Position numbers and translations under genes: made by a program. Shown in pieces: positions 34,134 to 44,294 of a stretch of DNA of 62,594 bases. Every line of letters begins with the position of its first letter. The stretch's first letter is position 1. Origin of the DNA: Gammaproteobacteria bacterium (GTDB lineage Bacteria > Pseudomonadota > Gammaproteobacteria > Chromatiales > Chromatiaceae); NCBI GenBank assembly GCA_009929855.1, contig RZZN01000022.1, positions 1 to 62,594 on the forward strand, given 5' to 3'. A model generated the notes under the pieces. It did not search any database, had not been told where the DNA came from, and was given only the letters and a program-made list of their open reading frames with translations.

Positions 34134-37100
34134 ATGCCAAGACAGATCCACTCCTCACGCAACCACTCATGTCACCCGCCGCGACCTGACCCACGCGCCA
34201 TCCCGCACGCCTGGGTGCTGGGGCTGATGGCCGTCGTGGCCGTGCTGACGACCGACCCGAGCAACGCCGAGCAGGCCACGGGCACGCCGGAGACGACCAC
34301 TCCCGTCGTCACGACCGAGATCCTCCCCTCGCCCGCTCAGATCGAAGCCAAGCTCGCGGAGGTCGAGGCCAACACGGCACTCGACGACGCCGCCAAGGCC
34401 GCCCTGACCGAGCACTACCGCCGCACCCTGGCCAACCTCGAATCCCTCCGCACCCTCGAGGCCAAGCAGGCTGAATTCAGCGCCATCTTGAGCAGCGCGC
34501 CGGCTGAAACGGCGGCGATCCTCGGGCGCCTGGAGGATCGCCCCGCGGCCGAGACACTGGCGGCCGAGATCCGGCAGGGCATCCCAGCGGACCTGCCTGC
34601 CGAGGAGATCAGCCAGCGCCTGAACGGGGTCATCGCCGAGGCCGCGATCGAGGAGACGCGAATCAGCGAGCTCGACAAGCTCATCGAGCGGAGCACGAAT
34701 CGGCCGGGCGAGATCCGCGCGCGACTCGCCCAGATCAGGACCGCCTTGGAGCAAACCGAGACCGAGCTTGCCCAGACGCGCGGCGAGAGCGCCTCGCCTG
34801 ATCAGACACAGGCCCGCCAATGGGCGCTGGAGAGCCGCCGCCGCGCGCTCCTCGGCGAGGGACTGATGCTCGATCAGGAGCTGCTCAGTCAGGGTGCGCG
34901 CGAGGCACTGTCGCGCGCCCGTCGCGATGAGGCCACGCTGAAGTGGGAGCGGCTGCGTGCCGAGCAGCGCGCGCTGGAGGAGCTGCAGAACCAGCGCCGT
35001 CAGCTGGAGGCCGAGACCGCGCGCATCGAATCGGAGCGCGCCCAGATCGCCGCCGCCGACAAACACCCGCTGGTGCAGCAGGCCACCCGCGAGAATGCCG
35101 AGATCAGCGCATCCACGGACCGATTGGCGCAACAGCTGGGCACCTTCGATGACCTGACCGAGAAGATCGACGAGGAGCGCAAACGCGTCGAGCAGGACTT
35201 CAAGAGCTCGCAGCAGCGCATCGAGGCCGCTGGACTCAGCAAGGCTCTGGGTCAGGTGCTCTTGGATCGGCGCGAGCAGCTTCCCGACCTGCGTCAGTAT
35301 CGTCGCGACATCCAAACCCGCGAGGACATCATCGCCGACTCCACGTTGCGCCAAATCCGCTATCGCGAGGAGCAGCGTCAGCTGCGCGATCTCGAGCGCT
35401 ATCTCGACGACCTCACCGCACTCGACCCGAGCGCGGCGGATCCGGAGGTCCGCGCCCAGATCAAGCAGGCGCTCGAGCAACAGGGACGCCTGATCGCCCA
35501 GGCCATCGCGGTCGAGGATGATCACATCCGTCAACTCGGCGAGCTGAACTACGCCGCCGATCAGCTGATCGTCATCACGCAGCGCTATGACGACTTCCTT
35601 GCCGAGCGGCTGCTCTGGGTCCGCAGCACGCTGCCGATCGGACTGGAGACGCTCACCGCCATCCCCTCGGCGCTCGGCTATGTGCTGTCGCATCTGCACT
35701 GGCTCGAGGTCGCCCGCGAGCTGGGTCGGCAGGCGCGCGTCTCGCCCCTCTTCTGGATCGGCGCGATCGTCATCGCGATCCTGTTCGCGCGCGTGGCCGC
35801 GCTGCGCCGCGCGATCCGCGCCACCGCCGAGCCGCTCCGGCGCATTCGCACCGATCATCTGAGCCACACCGCGCGGGCACTCGGCCTGACCCTGGTCGCG
35901 GCCCTACCAGTCCCTCTGCTGCTCGGCTTGATCGGACTCCAACTCAGCCAATCGAGCGAGCCGCTCCCCTTCGTTCGCAACCTCGGCGCCGCCCTGACCG
36001 AGGTCGCCATCGTCCTCTACTATCTGCGTGCCTTTCGGACACTCTGCATCCCGGGCGGGGTGGCCGATCTGCATTTCCGCTGGAGCGACGAGACCCTGCG
36101 CCGGGTGCGGCGCGAGCTCGATTGGTTCACCCTGTTCGCCACGCCGCTCGCCCTGCTGATCCTGGTGCTCTTCAAGGATCCGGACCCTGTGCTGGGCAAC
36201 AGCCTGGGGCGCCTGGGCCTGGTGGCCCTCATGCTCGGCCTGTCGGTCGTGCTCGCGCGCATGCTCAGTCCGATGCACGGGGTCTTGAAGGCCTTCCTCG
36301 TGGCGCACCAGCGGGGCTGGCTCAACCGGCTGCGCTATCTCTGGTATCCGCTGATCGTCGGCGCCCCGCTCGCCCTGGCACTGCTCGCACTGGCCGGCTA
36401 TGTCTATACCGCGGGCATCCTCTTCGATTCGCTGATCCAGCAGATCTGGCTGGCGCTCGCCTTGATCATCCTGCATCAGATCATCGTGCGCTGGCTGATC
36501 ATCACGCGTCGACATCTGGCGCTGCAAGCCGCAATCGACCGCGCGGCGGCACGCCGGGCACAGGCCGCGAGCGACCGCGCCGAGACCACTCAAGCGGGCT
36601 CGCCACTGCAGATCGAGGAGACCGAGCCGGATTTGGCCGCGCTCGACGAGCAGACACGCCAACTCATCAACGCGTCGATCTTCTTTGCCGCGGTCCTGGG
36701 GGTCTGGCTGACCTGGTCGGACGTGCTGCCCGCCTTCTCCATGTTGCAGCACATCACGCTCTGGCATTACACCGGCATCGTCGATGCGGTCGAGCAACTG
36801 GTGCCAGTCACCGCCGCCGATCTCGGGTTGGTCCTGGTGATCGTCTTCGTCGCGACCGTCGCGGCGAAGAATCTGCCCGCCCTCTTGGAGATCCTGCTGC
36901 TGCACAGCAATACGGTCTCGGCCGGTGGGCGCTATGCCATCAAGACATTGGCCAGCTACAGCATCACGGTCGTCGCCTTCCTGCTCGCCTTCGGGACCCT
37001 GGGACTGAACTGGGGACAGGTCCAGTGGTTGGTGGCCGCGCTGAGCGTCGGCATCGGCTTCGGACTGCAAGAGATCGTCGCCAACTTCATCAGCGGCATC

Positions 37101-37667
37101 ATCATCCTGTTCGAGCGCCCAGTGCGGGTGGGCGACATCGTGACCATCGGCGACACCACGGGCGTGGTCACCAACATTCAGATTCGCGCCACCACCATCC
37201 GCAACTGGGACCGGCAGGAGCTGCTCGTACCCAACAAGGAATTCATCACTGGGCGGCTCCTGAATTGGAGTCTGACCGATCAGCAAAACCGCATCAGCAT
37301 CCCAATCGGCATCGAATACGGCAGTGACACGCGGCGGGCCTTGGCGATCCTCTCGGAGGTCGCCGCCGCGCATGAGCGCGTGCTCGACGATCCAGCGCCA
37401 GTGGTCAGCTTCGAGGGGTTTGGCGACAATTCATTGACGATCGTGTTGCGCTGCTTCCTGGAGTCGCTCGATGGGCGCCTCGGCGTGATCACCGAGTTGC
37501 ATCAGGCCATCTACGACCGCTTCGAGGAAGAGCAGATTCACATGGCATTTCCGCAGCGCGATGTCCATTTGGCAAGCGGTCAACCGCTGGATATCCGCAT
37601 CCACCGCGGTCCAGGGCAGGCGAGCAAGACACCTGCCGAATCGCCGCGGCAGGGGACGCAGTCATGA
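34134..37667 (+). CDS. mscK: MscK/KefA-type mechanosensitive channel
   Basis: Large inner-membrane channel opened by membrane tension. 1177 residues from ATG 34134; the frame is open to a GTG at 34104 and no ribosome site decides between them. Signal-like segment near 22-42 (HAWVLGLMAVVAVLTTD), a Glu/Gln/Arg-rich coiled-coil periplasmic domain to about residue 500, several membrane spans, then the MscS pore and beta domain: GIGFGLQEIVANFISGIIIL, FERPVRVGDIV, NWDRQELLVPNKEF. The long coiled coil is typical of MscK/MscM-size proteins. Stand-alone gene ending at a strong hairpin. Confidence 0.88.
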   Translation: MPRQIHSSRNHSCHPPRPDPRAIPHAWVLGLMAVVAVLTTDPSNAEQATGTPETTTPVVTTEILPSPAQIEAKLAEVEANTALDDAAKAALTEHYRRTLANLESLRTLEAKQAEFSAILSSAPAETAAILGRLEDRPAAETLAAEIRQGIPADLPAEEISQRLNGVIAEAAIEETRISELDKLIERSTNRPGEIRARLAQIRTALEQTETELAQTRGESASPDQTQARQWALESRRRALLGEGLMLDQELLSQGAREALSRARRDEATLKWERLRAEQRALEELQNQRRQLEAETARIESERAQIAAADKHPLVQQATRENAEISASTDRLAQQLGTFDDLTEKIDEERKRVEQDFKSSQQRIEAAGLSKALGQVLLDRREQLPDLRQYRRDIQTREDIIADSTLRQIRYREEQRQLRDLERYLDDLTALDPSAADPEVRAQIKQALEQQGRLIAQAIAVEDDHIRQLGELNYAADQLIVITQRYDDFLAERLLWVRSTLPIGLETLTAIPSALGYVLSHLHWLEVARELGRQARVSPLFWIGAIVIAILFARVAALRRAIRATAEPLRRIRTDHLSHTARALGLTLVAALPVPLLLGLIGLQLSQSSEPLPFVRNLGAALTEVAIVLYYLRAFRTLCIPGGVADLHFRWSDETLRRVRRELDWFTLFATPLALLILVLFKDPDPVLGNSLGRLGLVALMLGLSVVLARMLSPMHGVLKAFLVAHQRGWLNRLRYLWYPLIVGAPLALALLALAGYVYTAGILFDSLIQQIWLALALIILHQIIVRWLIITRRHLALQAAIDRAAARRAQAASDRAETTQAGSPLQIEETEPDLAALDEQTRQLINASIFFAAVLGVWLTWSDVLPAFSMLQHITLWHYTGIVDAVEQLVPVTAADLGLVLVIVFVATVAAKNLPALLEILLLHSNTVSAGGRYAIKTLASYSITVVAFLLAFGTLGLNWGQVQWLVAALSVGIGFGLQEIVANFISGIIILFERPVRVGDIVTIGDTTGVVTNIQIRATTIRNWDRQELLVPNKEFITGRLLNWSLTDQQNRISIPIGIEYGSDTRRALAILSEVAAAHERVLDDPAPVVSFEGFGDNSLTIVLRCFLESLDGRLGVITELHQAIYDRFEEEQIHMAFPQRDVHLASGQPLDIRIHRGPGQASKTPAESPRQGTQS

Positions 37668-37692
37668 CCCGCGCGGGCACGAGAGTGTCGTG

Positions 37693-37729
37693 CCACACCG
37701 GACCCGCGGGTGACGCGGGTCCGGTGTGG
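37693..37729. terminator. Terminator hairpin between mscK and the PA3496-like gene
   Basis: A perfect 15-base GC-rich stem (37693-37707 with 37715-37729) with a seven-base loop lies 25 bases past the mscK stop and six bases beyond the stop of the convergent small gene. It probably ends transcription from both sides, though no long T run follows. Confidence 0.7.
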
Positions 37730-37734
37730 TTGCC

Positions 37735-37914
37735 TCAGCTCAGATCCTCGAAATCCGGGTCGTCGAGCAGCTCGCGAAGCCGCTTGAGCTCGCGCATATG
37801 CTCGATCCGACGCCGCACCAGAAGATTTGCCGATGGGCCACGGGCGTCCGGACTCGTCAACGGCGGGACACGCTCGTTGATATCCTCACCGTAACCGCTC
37901 TCGTTTTCCAACAT
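37735..37914 (-). CDS. PA3496-like small protein
   Basis: 59 residues; ATG 37914, TGA 37737-37735, with GAGGT about nine bases upstream of the start. The peptide starts MLENESGYGEDINERV and ends with a basic helix LLVRRRIEHMRELKRLRELL followed by an acidic tail DDPDFEDLS. The R-rich helix plus acidic C-terminus resembles the PA3496 family of small proteins, annotated as putative envelope-integrity factors; no biochemical function is known. Good codon bias and its placement against the hairpin support a real gene. Confidence 0.65.
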   Translation of the reverse strand: MLENESGYGEDINERVPPLTSPDARGPSANLLVRRRIEHMRELKRLRELLDDPDFEDLS

Positions 37915-38093
37915 CTCCAGCTACCTCGGGTCACACCATGGTTGATATGGCTGGGCGTATAGCTTGAAAAGGTGGCAAGAGAAAGAGGATTTTTTCGATT
38001 CATAGTATCGCTCAAACCGATATTCACCCCCCCTGGGTCGGCATGCAACCGACCTGCGGCCTCCAAGCGCTCAATGATGAAGGAGTTGACTCC

Positions 38094-38792
38094 ATGAACG
38101 AGCGACGCATCCTGGTCTGGGACCTTCCGACCCGTCTCTTTCATTGGCTATTGGCCCTGTCGATCCTGGCGGCCTTCGCCACTGGTCTGCTCGGTGGGAA
38201 TCTGATGGCCTGGCACGGCCGTATCGGTCTGTTCGTGCTGGGACTGCTCGCCTTTCGCCTCACCTGGGGCCTGATCGGATCGACCTACGCCCGTTTCGGT
38301 CAATTCATCAAGGGCCCCAGGGCAGTGCTTGCCTATCTGCGCGGTCAGTGGCAAGGCATCGGACACAGCCCATTGGCCGCGCTCTCGGTCGTTGGCTTGC
38401 TGGGGCTGGTGTCCCTGCAAATCATCACGGGTCTTGCCGCGAATGATGATATCGCCTTCCGCGGTCCGCTCTTCGCGCTGGTCGCGAAATCGACGAGTGA
38501 TTGGCTCACTGGTCTGCACCGTCAGCTCATCTGGCTCCTCGGTGCCTTGATCGCGGCGCATCTCGCCGCCGTGCTCTTCTACCGCTTCGTGCGCAAGGAC
38601 GATCTGATCAAGCCGATGATCAGCGGTTATCGCCGCGTCACCGACCCGCGATTGGTCGCGGCACGCGGCGGCGGCTGGTTGGCCTTCGCGATCGCCATAC
38701 TGGTCGCAATCGCCGTGGTGTGGATCGGAAATGGGGGTCTCATCCCGCCCCCACCGCCACCACCACCGCCCGGGACCTTTCCGGCCTGGTAG
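38094..38792 (+). CDS. Cytochrome b561-like diheme membrane protein
   Basis: 232 residues from ATG 38094 with GGAG nine bases upstream. Four or five membrane helices; the opening VWDLPTRLFHWLLALSI with an early His, then WHGRIGLFVLGLLAFRLTWG and the later LHRQLIWLLGALIAAHLAAV give His heme ligands, as in the Ni/Fe-hydrogenase cytochrome b / b561 family. A further helix ends in a tail of nine prolines (PPPPPPPPPGTFPAW). It should pass electrons between quinone and a periplasmic partner; no cytochrome c or dehydrogenase gene is adjacent, so the partner is unknown. Confidence 0.85.
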   Translation: MNERRILVWDLPTRLFHWLLALSILAAFATGLLGGNLMAWHGRIGLFVLGLLAFRLTWGLIGSTYARFGQFIKGPRAVLAYLRGQWQGIGHSPLAALSVVGLLGLVSLQIITGLAANDDIAFRGPLFALVAKSTSDWLTGLHRQLIWLLGALIAAHLAAVLFYRFVRKDDLIKPMISGYRRVTDPRLVAARGGGWLAFAIAILVAIAVVWIGNGGLIPPPPPPPPPGTFPAW

Positions 38793-38827
38793 GCGGACCC
38801 TCACCCACCAGCACCGGCGACGCACGG

Positions 38828-38856
38828 TTGCCGGGCGCGCGCGGATCTGGTACTAA
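38828..38856 (+). promoter_or_regulatory. Possible sigma-70 promoter of dksA
   Basis: TTGCCG (38828-38833) and TACTAA (38851-38856) are separated by 17 bases, with a GC-rich stretch beyond. It would start transcription about 75 bases before the dksA ATG. The -10 match is weak, so the call is tentative. Confidence 0.3.
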
Positions 38857-38937
38857 AGCATGTTTTGCGCGGACCCCTCCGCGGTGTCGGCGAGCGACCG
38901 CGCGATCATCACGAGGCAAGCCTTCGGGAGTAGAGAC

Positions 38938-39372
38938 ATGGCCGAAGCGAGAGTCAACGAGGCCGAGATATCCGGATTCGTGCCCTATCAGTCGGGACCG
39001 GACGAGGACTACATGAGTCCGGAGCAAGAGGCGCATTTTCGCGAGATCCTCCTCGCCTGGCGTCTATCCTTGATGGAGGAGGTCGATCGCACGGTCCATC
39101 ACATGCAGGACGAGGCGAGCAACTTCCCCGATCCGAACGATCGGGCCACTCAGGAATCGGAGTTCAGCCTGGAGCTGCGCACACGTGACAGAGAGCGCAA
39201 GCTGATCAAGAAGATCGACGAGGCGCTCACCCGCATCGATGAGCATGAGTATGGCTACTGCGAGGCCTGCGGTGTCGAGATCGGGATCCGCCGTCTCGAG
39301 GCGCGACCCACGGCGACGCTCTGCATCGACTGCAAGACGCTCGACGAAATCCGCGAGCGGCAACGCGGCTGA
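38938..39372 (+). CDS. dksA: RNA polymerase-binding transcription factor DksA
   Basis: Binds the RNA polymerase secondary channel and, with ppGpp, tunes rRNA and amino-acid promoters. 144 residues from ATG 38938 (GGGAG eight bases upstream). Coiled-coil region with the acidic tip around NFPDPNDRATQE, then a complete C4 zinc finger YCEACGVEIG...CIDCK. gluQ starts four bases after its stop, the conserved dksA-gluQ pair. Confidence 0.96.
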   Translation: MAEARVNEAEISGFVPYQSGPDEDYMSPEQEAHFREILLAWRLSLMEEVDRTVHHMQDEASNFPDPNDRATQESEFSLELRTRDRERKLIKKIDEALTRIDEHEYGYCEACGVEIGIRRLEARPTATLCIDCKTLDEIRERQRG

Positions 39373-39375
39373 GCC

Positions 39376-40380
39376 ATGATGCCAGAGGGCCGTGGCAGCG
39401 TCCACGCCGCGCCCTCGCAAGCCGCTGGACTCGGGCACGCCTCAGCGGCGCGCCCGGGGTATCGCGGACGCTTCGCACCCTCTCCGACCGGCCCGCTGCA
39501 TTTCGGCTCGCTCCTCGCGGCGGTGGCGAGCTTCGCCGACGCCCGTGCCCATGGCGGGGTCTGGCTGGTGCGGATCGAGGACCTCGATCGCACCCGCGAG
39601 GTCGCGGGCGCGGCCGACCAGATCCTGCGCACATTGGCGGCCTTCGGGCTCACCTGGGATGAGCCCGTCATCCATCAGAGTCGGCGCACCGAGGCCTATC
39701 GGGAGGCACTTGCGCGACTCACCGCACTCGACCTGACCTTTCACTGCGGCTGCAGCCGCGCCGACATCGCTCGACATGGACGACTGGGGGTGGAGGGACC
39801 CATCTATCCGGGGACCTGCCGCGGGGCCTCTTCTTCGACGGAGCGCGGGCAAGCGATCCGTTTCCGCGTCGGGCCAGACCTGATCCGCTTCGTGGATCGC
39901 ATCCAGGGCGAGCAGTGCCAACGGGTGGCCGAGTCGGTCGGCGACTTCGTCTTGCGCCGCGCCGACGGGATCCACGCCTACCAGCTCGCGGTCGTCGTCG
40001 ACGACGCCTGGCAGGGGATCAATCGGGTCGTGCGCGGCGCGGATCTGCTGCTCTCGACGCCGCGTCAACTGCTCCTTCAGCAGGCCCTGGGCTTGCACCC
40101 GCCAGACTACGCCCATGTGCCACTGATCCTGGATGACCAGGGGCGCAAGCTCAGCAAGTCACTGGCCGCCGCGCCGGTCGATGTCACCAATCCGCTGCCC
40201 GCCTTGCGTCGCGCCTGGACGCTGCTGGGCCAGACACCAATCCCAGCGGGACTCGGGATGGCCGAGCTCTGGGATTGGGCCATCCCGCGCTGGTCGCTCG
40301 CCGCGGTGCCGGCCAGGACGACCCTGAACATTGGCGAGCGGGCCTCGCATCCCTGTCGCACCCGCGCCGCTCAGGATTGA
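39376..40380 (+). CDS. gluQ: Glutamyl-Q tRNA(Asp) synthetase
   Basis: Charges glutamate onto queuosine of tRNA-Asp. 334 residues. The class I signature is [14 protein letters not shown] (HIGH-like) and the second is GRKLSKS (KMSKS-like). A zinc-site Cys pair HCGCSR is present with a later TCR. It lacks the anticodon-binding domain of GltX, as expected. The N-terminus is about 30 residues longer than the conserved start, so a downstream start is possible. Its 3' end overlaps galU tail-to-tail by ten bases. Confidence 0.93.
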   Translation: MMPEGRGSVHAAPSQAAGLGHASAARPGYRGRFAPSPTGPLHFGSLLAAVASFADARAHGGVWLVRIEDLDRTREVAGAADQILRTLAAFGLTWDEPVIHQSRRTEAYREALARLTALDLTFHCGCSRADIARHGRLGVEGPIYPGTCRGASSSTERGQAIRFRVGPDLIRFVDRIQGEQCQRVAESVGDFVLRRADGIHAYQLAVVVDDAWQGINRVVRGADLLLSTPRQLLLQQALGLHPPDYAHVPLILDDQGRKLSKSLAAAPVDVTNPLPALRRAWTLLGQTPIPAGLGMAELWDWAIPRWSLAAVPARTTLNIGERASHPCRTRAAQD

Positions 40381-41246
40381 GCGAAGGTGCGCAGATAAGC
40401 GGCGAAGCGCTCACCGACCTCCGGATGCACGAGTCCGAGCTCGACATTGGCCTGGAGATAACCCAGCTTGCTGCCACAGTCATAGCGCTTGCCCTGGAAG
40501 GGATAGGCAATCACCGGCTCGTCCTCGAGCAAGGCCGCGATGGCATCGGTGAGCTGGATCTCTCCCCCGGCGCCAGCCGAGGTCTGGGTGAGCTTCTCGA
40601 AGATGCGCGGGGTCAGGAGATAGCGTCCGACCACCGCCAGATTCGATGGCGCGTCCGCGGGTGCCGGCTTTTCGACGATCGCGACCACCCGCAGCTCGCC
40701 CTCGGGACCCGGCTCCACCTTCACGATCCCATATTTGTTGGTCTCCTCGCGCGGGACCTCCTGGACACTGAGCACGCTGCACCCGAATCGCGCATGGACA
40801 TCGGCCATCTGCTGCACCACGCCCTTGCCAGGCGCGCGGATGAGGTCATCGGCCAGCAGCACGACGAACGGCTCATCCCCAACCACCGGCTTGGCGCACA
40901 GCACCGCGTGACCCAGCCCCAACGCCTCGGCCTGACGGACATAGATACAGGTCGTACGCGGCGGCAGCACGTTGCGCACGATGTCGAGCAATCCATGCTT
41001 GCCCGCGCTCTCCAGCTCGGCCTCGAGCTCGTAGGCCTTGTCGAAATGGTCCTCGATCGAGCGCTTGTTGCGTCCAGTGATGAAGACCAGCTGGGTGACA
41101 CCAGCCTCCTCGGCCTCCTCGGCGGCATATTGGATCAGTGGCTTGTCGACGATCGACATCATCTCCTTGGGACTGGCCTTGGTGGCCGGGAGGAAACGTG
41201 TGCCCAATCCGGCGACGGGAAAGACCGCCTTGCGAATGCTTGCCAT
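40371..41246 (-). CDS. galU: UTP-glucose-1-phosphate uridylyltransferase
   Basis: Makes UDP-glucose, needed for LPS and exopolysaccharide and, after oxidation to UDP-glucuronate, for the L-Ara4N pathway encoded downstream in this window. 291 residues. Nucleotide loop [27 protein letters not shown], and LADDLI metal site are canonical, with [10 protein letters not shown] near the end. Last gene of the lapB-pyrF-galU run. Confidence 0.95.
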   Translation of the reverse strand: MASIRKAVFPVAGLGTRFLPATKASPKEMMSIVDKPLIQYAAEEAEEAGVTQLVFITGRNKRSIEDHFDKAYELEAELESAGKHGLLDIVRNVLPPRTTCIYVRQAEALGLGHAVLCAKPVVGDEPFVVLLADDLIRAPGKGVVQQMADVHARFGCSVLSVQEVPREETNKYGIVKVEPGPEGELRVVAIVEKPAPADAPSNLAVVGRYLLTPRIFEKLTQTSAGAGGEIQLTDAIAALLEDEPVIAYPFQGKRYDCGSKLGYLQANVELGLVHPEVGERFAAYLRTFAQS

Positions 41247-41301
41247 CTAGTCAACTCCTGAATCATCGAACGTGGTTGAGCATCTCGGTATCTTGGCCGC
41301 C

Positions 41302-42000
41302 TCAGTCGGCCAACGAGGTCTCGATGGCCGCGAGGGCCATGAGCGGGTCGGGGGCCGCGGTGATGGGTCGGCCGATCACCAGATGATCGGCGCCCGCCGC
41401 GATCGCCTCGGGTGGTGTCATGACACGCATCTGATCATCGCGCGCGGACCCCGCGGGGCGCACCCCGGGCGTGACCAACACGAAATCAGGACCGCACACG
41501 GTACGCACGGCAGCCGCCTCCAGCGGCGAGCACACTACACCATCGAGTCCGGCGGACTGACCCAGCTCGGCCAACAGCCGCACCCGCTCGAGCGGCTCGC
41601 CCGGACAGCCGATGGCGGTCAGATCATCAGGCCCCAGACTGGTCAGCAGGGTCACACCGATCAACAGCGGCGGACGCGAGACCTGCTCCAACCGATTGCG
41701 CGCGGCCTCGATCATGCGCCGTCCCCCACTGACGTGGACATTGACCATCCAGACCCCGAGCTCCGCGGCCGCGGCGCAGGCCCCGGCGACCGTGTTGGGG
41801 ATGTCATGGAATTTGAGATCGAGAAAGACCTCGAAGCCACGTGCCTGCAATGACTCGACAAAGGATGGCCCAAAACGGGTGAAGGCCTCCTTGCCGACCT
41901 TGAGTCGGCAGCGCGATGGCTGCAAGCGCTCCACCAAGCCGAGCGCGCGCGAAGCGTCGGCATCATCGAGCGCGACGATGATTCGGTTGGATGTGGTCAT
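41302..42000 (-). CDS. pyrF: Orotidine 5'-phosphate decarboxylase
   Basis: Final step of UMP synthesis. 232 residues. Catalytic block [13 protein letters not shown] with the Asp-Lys-Asp array, an ALDDAD N-terminal substrate loop and the phosphate-binding [11 protein letters not shown] near the C-terminus. It follows lapB by 91 bases, the usual gammaproteobacterial lapB-pyrF order. Confidence 0.96.
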   Translation of the reverse strand: MTTSNRIIVALDDADASRALGLVERLQPSRCRLKVGKEAFTRFGPSFVESLQARGFEVFLDLKFHDIPNTVAGACAAAAELGVWMVNVHVSGGRRMIEAARNRLEQVSRPPLLIGVTLLTSLGPDDLTAIGCPGEPLERVRLLAELGQSAGLDGVVCSPLEAAAVRTVCGPDFVLVTPGVRPAGSARDDQMRVMTPPEAIAAGADHLVIGRPITAAPDPLMALAAIETSLAD

Positions 42001-42091
42001 GGATGATTCCTTCGCTCGGGGTGGAGAAACAACGTGAGGGCGGCGCGCGCTGGCGGCTGGCTGATCGAGCAGGCGCCGAGACGGATCGCCA

Positions 42092-43294
42092 TCAGGCCGG
42101 CGGGCGATCCCGCGACGGCTCCCCGGTGGTCATCGGCTCGGGCTGCACCGGGATCACCGATCCCCAGGATCGACAGCTGGGGCATTGCCAATGCAGCGAG
42201 CGCGCCTGGAAACCACAATGATCGCACTGGTAGACCGGCTGTCGCGTCACGAGATGTCGGATGACGTGCAATGCCACGCGTGCGCGCTCGCGTCCTGCCG
42301 GATCTGGCGTGATGCGCGCTTCGCTCTCGAGATGGAGCAGATGCTCGAGCGCGGCCAGATCGGCAAATGTGGACAGATACCGGGTCAAGAGCTTCATGGC
42401 GGCCTCAGGCCCCTGCCCCTGCTCCAGCGCATCGCTCAGCGTGAGGATCAAGGCTGGACTGCAATGGCGTTGCGCCAACGTCTCGAGGACCGCGGGCACA
42501 TCCTCGCGCCCCAGTTGGCGCAGGGCCTCGATGAGTGCCGGGAGGATCTCCGGGACATAGGATGGGCGCTGCTCGGCCACCTGCATGAACAATTCCAGGG
42601 CACGACCCGGATCACCGCCGTCGAGTGCCGCATGACCTTCGAGCATGGTGGCGCGCACGCATTCCGGATGGGCGCGGCGTGCCAACGCGAGCTGCTCGCC
42701 AGCGCCAAGCACATCGCCCAGACGACGCGCCTCCTCGGCCAATTCGCAGTGATACTGCGAGATCGCCAGACTCATGGATTGCCCGGTCAATGATTCGAGC
42801 CGCTCGGCGACCAGGAGACAACGGGGCCAATCCCGCTCTTGCTCGTAGATCTCGCGGAGGCTGCGCAAGGCCCGCTCGTCATGCAGACCCAGCTCGACGA
42901 GCTCCTGGAAGAGCGATTCGGCCCGGTCCAGGAGCCCCGCGCTCATATAGTCCCGACCGAGCTCGAGCAAGGCATCACCGCGCTGCTCCAGGCTCAGCGT
43001 CTTGCGCGAGATCAGGTTCTGATGGATACGGATGGCTCGATCGACCTCGCCGCGGCGCCGAAAGAGACTGCCGAGCGCCAGATGGGTCTCGACCGTCTCG
43101 GCATCCACCTCCACCAGCGCGAGGAACATATCGATGGCCTTGTCCGGCTGCTCCTCGACGAGATAGCTCAGGCCGCGGAGGAAGGCGGGATGCGGGGCGC
43201 CAATCGCCGTGCGACGCTGTCCAGGGTCTCGCCGGGCCAACCACCAGCCCGAGGCCGCCGCCACTGGCAGGAGCAGAAAGAGCAGCTCGATCAT
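42092..43294 (-). CDS. lapB: LPS assembly protein LapB (YciM)
   Basis: Membrane-anchored adaptor that, in E. coli, presents LpxC to FtsH and so sets the rate of lipid A synthesis. 400 residues from ATG 43294. One N-terminal membrane helix ([19 protein letters not shown]), a TPR array (about 45-350), and a C-terminal rubredoxin-like zinc/iron site CDHCG...CPSC. The companion lapA (yciS), normally just upstream, is absent; an SDR gene faces away instead. Confidence 0.93.
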   Translation of the reverse strand: MIELLFLLLPVAAASGWWLARRDPGQRRTAIGAPHPAFLRGLSYLVEEQPDKAIDMFLALVEVDAETVETHLALGSLFRRRGEVDRAIRIHQNLISRKTLSLEQRGDALLELGRDYMSAGLLDRAESLFQELVELGLHDERALRSLREIYEQERDWPRCLLVAERLESLTGQSMSLAISQYHCELAEEARRLGDVLGAGEQLALARRAHPECVRATMLEGHAALDGGDPGRALELFMQVAEQRPSYVPEILPALIEALRQLGREDVPAVLETLAQRHCSPALILTLSDALEQGQGPEAAMKLLTRYLSTFADLAALEHLLHLESEARITPDPAGRERARVALHVIRHLVTRQPVYQCDHCGFQARSLHWQCPSCRSWGSVIPVQPEPMTTGEPSRDRPPA

Positions 43295-43580
43295 GCGCGC
43301 GCACCCCCCCACTCACGATGGTCTCGCACTGGCCGGTCCGACCAAGGATGCCCGGCACAACCCACTCTGACGGGTCGCCGGTCAGTCTGGTATCCTGTGG
43401 GAATCAAGCTTATCACGCCCCACATGATACAACCTGGGGGCCCTGTCCGCATGGCCGGCGCCAGACCAGCCAAGATGATGGCAGACTGGTCAAGGGGCGG
43501 TCGATCCTCGGCCGTCACATCCGGTGTGGCGATGCGGTTCGAGGGCGAGGCCTGCCATGGCGCAACCAGGAGTCAGCGAC

Positions 43581-44294
43581 ATGTATGATTTCAAGAACAA
43601 GACCGTCATCATCACGGGCGCGGCCGGCAATCTCGGTCGAGCATGCGCGCTGGTCTTCGCGCGTCAAGGTGCTCGACTCGCACTGGTCGACCGCGACCAG
43701 ACCGCGATCGACCAGGTTCGGCGGGACCTCCCGACTGGGTCCGACACCATCGGCGTCGCGGTGGATCTCTTGGATCCCACGGCCGTGCAGCGGATGGTCG
43801 AGACGGTCACAACACGCCTCGGCTCGATCCAGGTGCTGGCCAACATCGCCGGTGGCTTCGCCATGGGGCCGCCATTGCATGAGACCACGGACGCGCAATG
43901 GGAGCAGATGATGGGGCTGAATCTCGGCTCGGTCATCCACTGTTGCCGCGCCGTCGTGCCGGCCATGCTGGAGGCAGGCGGTGGACGCATCATCAATGTC
44001 TCGGCACGCGCCGCCCAGCGCGGAATCGGCCACATGGGTCCCTATTGTGTCTCCAAGGCCGCGGTCATCACACTCACCGAGAGCCTTGCCGATGAGCTCA
44101 AGCACCAGGGGATCACCGTCAACTGCATCCTGCCTGGGACCATCGACACGCCACAGAATCGCGCGGCCATGCCCGATCAAGACCATGCGCGCTGGGTGCC
44201 ACCCGAGGCGCTGGCTGAGGTGATCCTCTTCCTCGCCTCGGATGCCGCGCATTGCGTGACCGGCGCCGCCGTGCCCGTCTACGGACAGAGCTGA
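43581..44294 (+). CDS. Short-chain dehydrogenase/reductase
   Basis: 237 residues from ATG 43581, with AGGAG nine bases upstream; longer in-frame starts exist. Classical SDR: TGAAGNLG cofactor loop (12-19), NIAGG, Ser141, Tyr155 and Lys159 of the YxxxK active site, and a PGTIDTPQNR C-terminal stretch. The acidic residue in LVDRD after strand 2 suggests NAD(H). The substrate is not predictable. The next gene starts within its stop (TGATG). Confidence 0.88.
   Translation: MYDFKNKTVIITGAAGNLGRACALVFARQGARLALVDRDQTAIDQVRRDLPTGSDTIGVAVDLLDPTAVQRMVETVTTRLGSIQVLANIAGGFAMGPPLHETTDAQWEQMMGLNLGSVIHCCRAVVPAMLEAGGGRIINVSARAAQRGIGHMGPYCVSKAAVITLTESLADELKHQGITVNCILPGTIDTPQNRAAMPDQDHARWVPPEALAEVILFLASDAAHCVTGAAVPVYGQS

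Noticed and set aside
35904-37373. 489-codon minus-strand frame opposite the mechanosensitive channel gene
   Set aside because: Antisense of the MscS-like domain. Its composition (G, D, Q, H, R rich) is typical of shadow frames.
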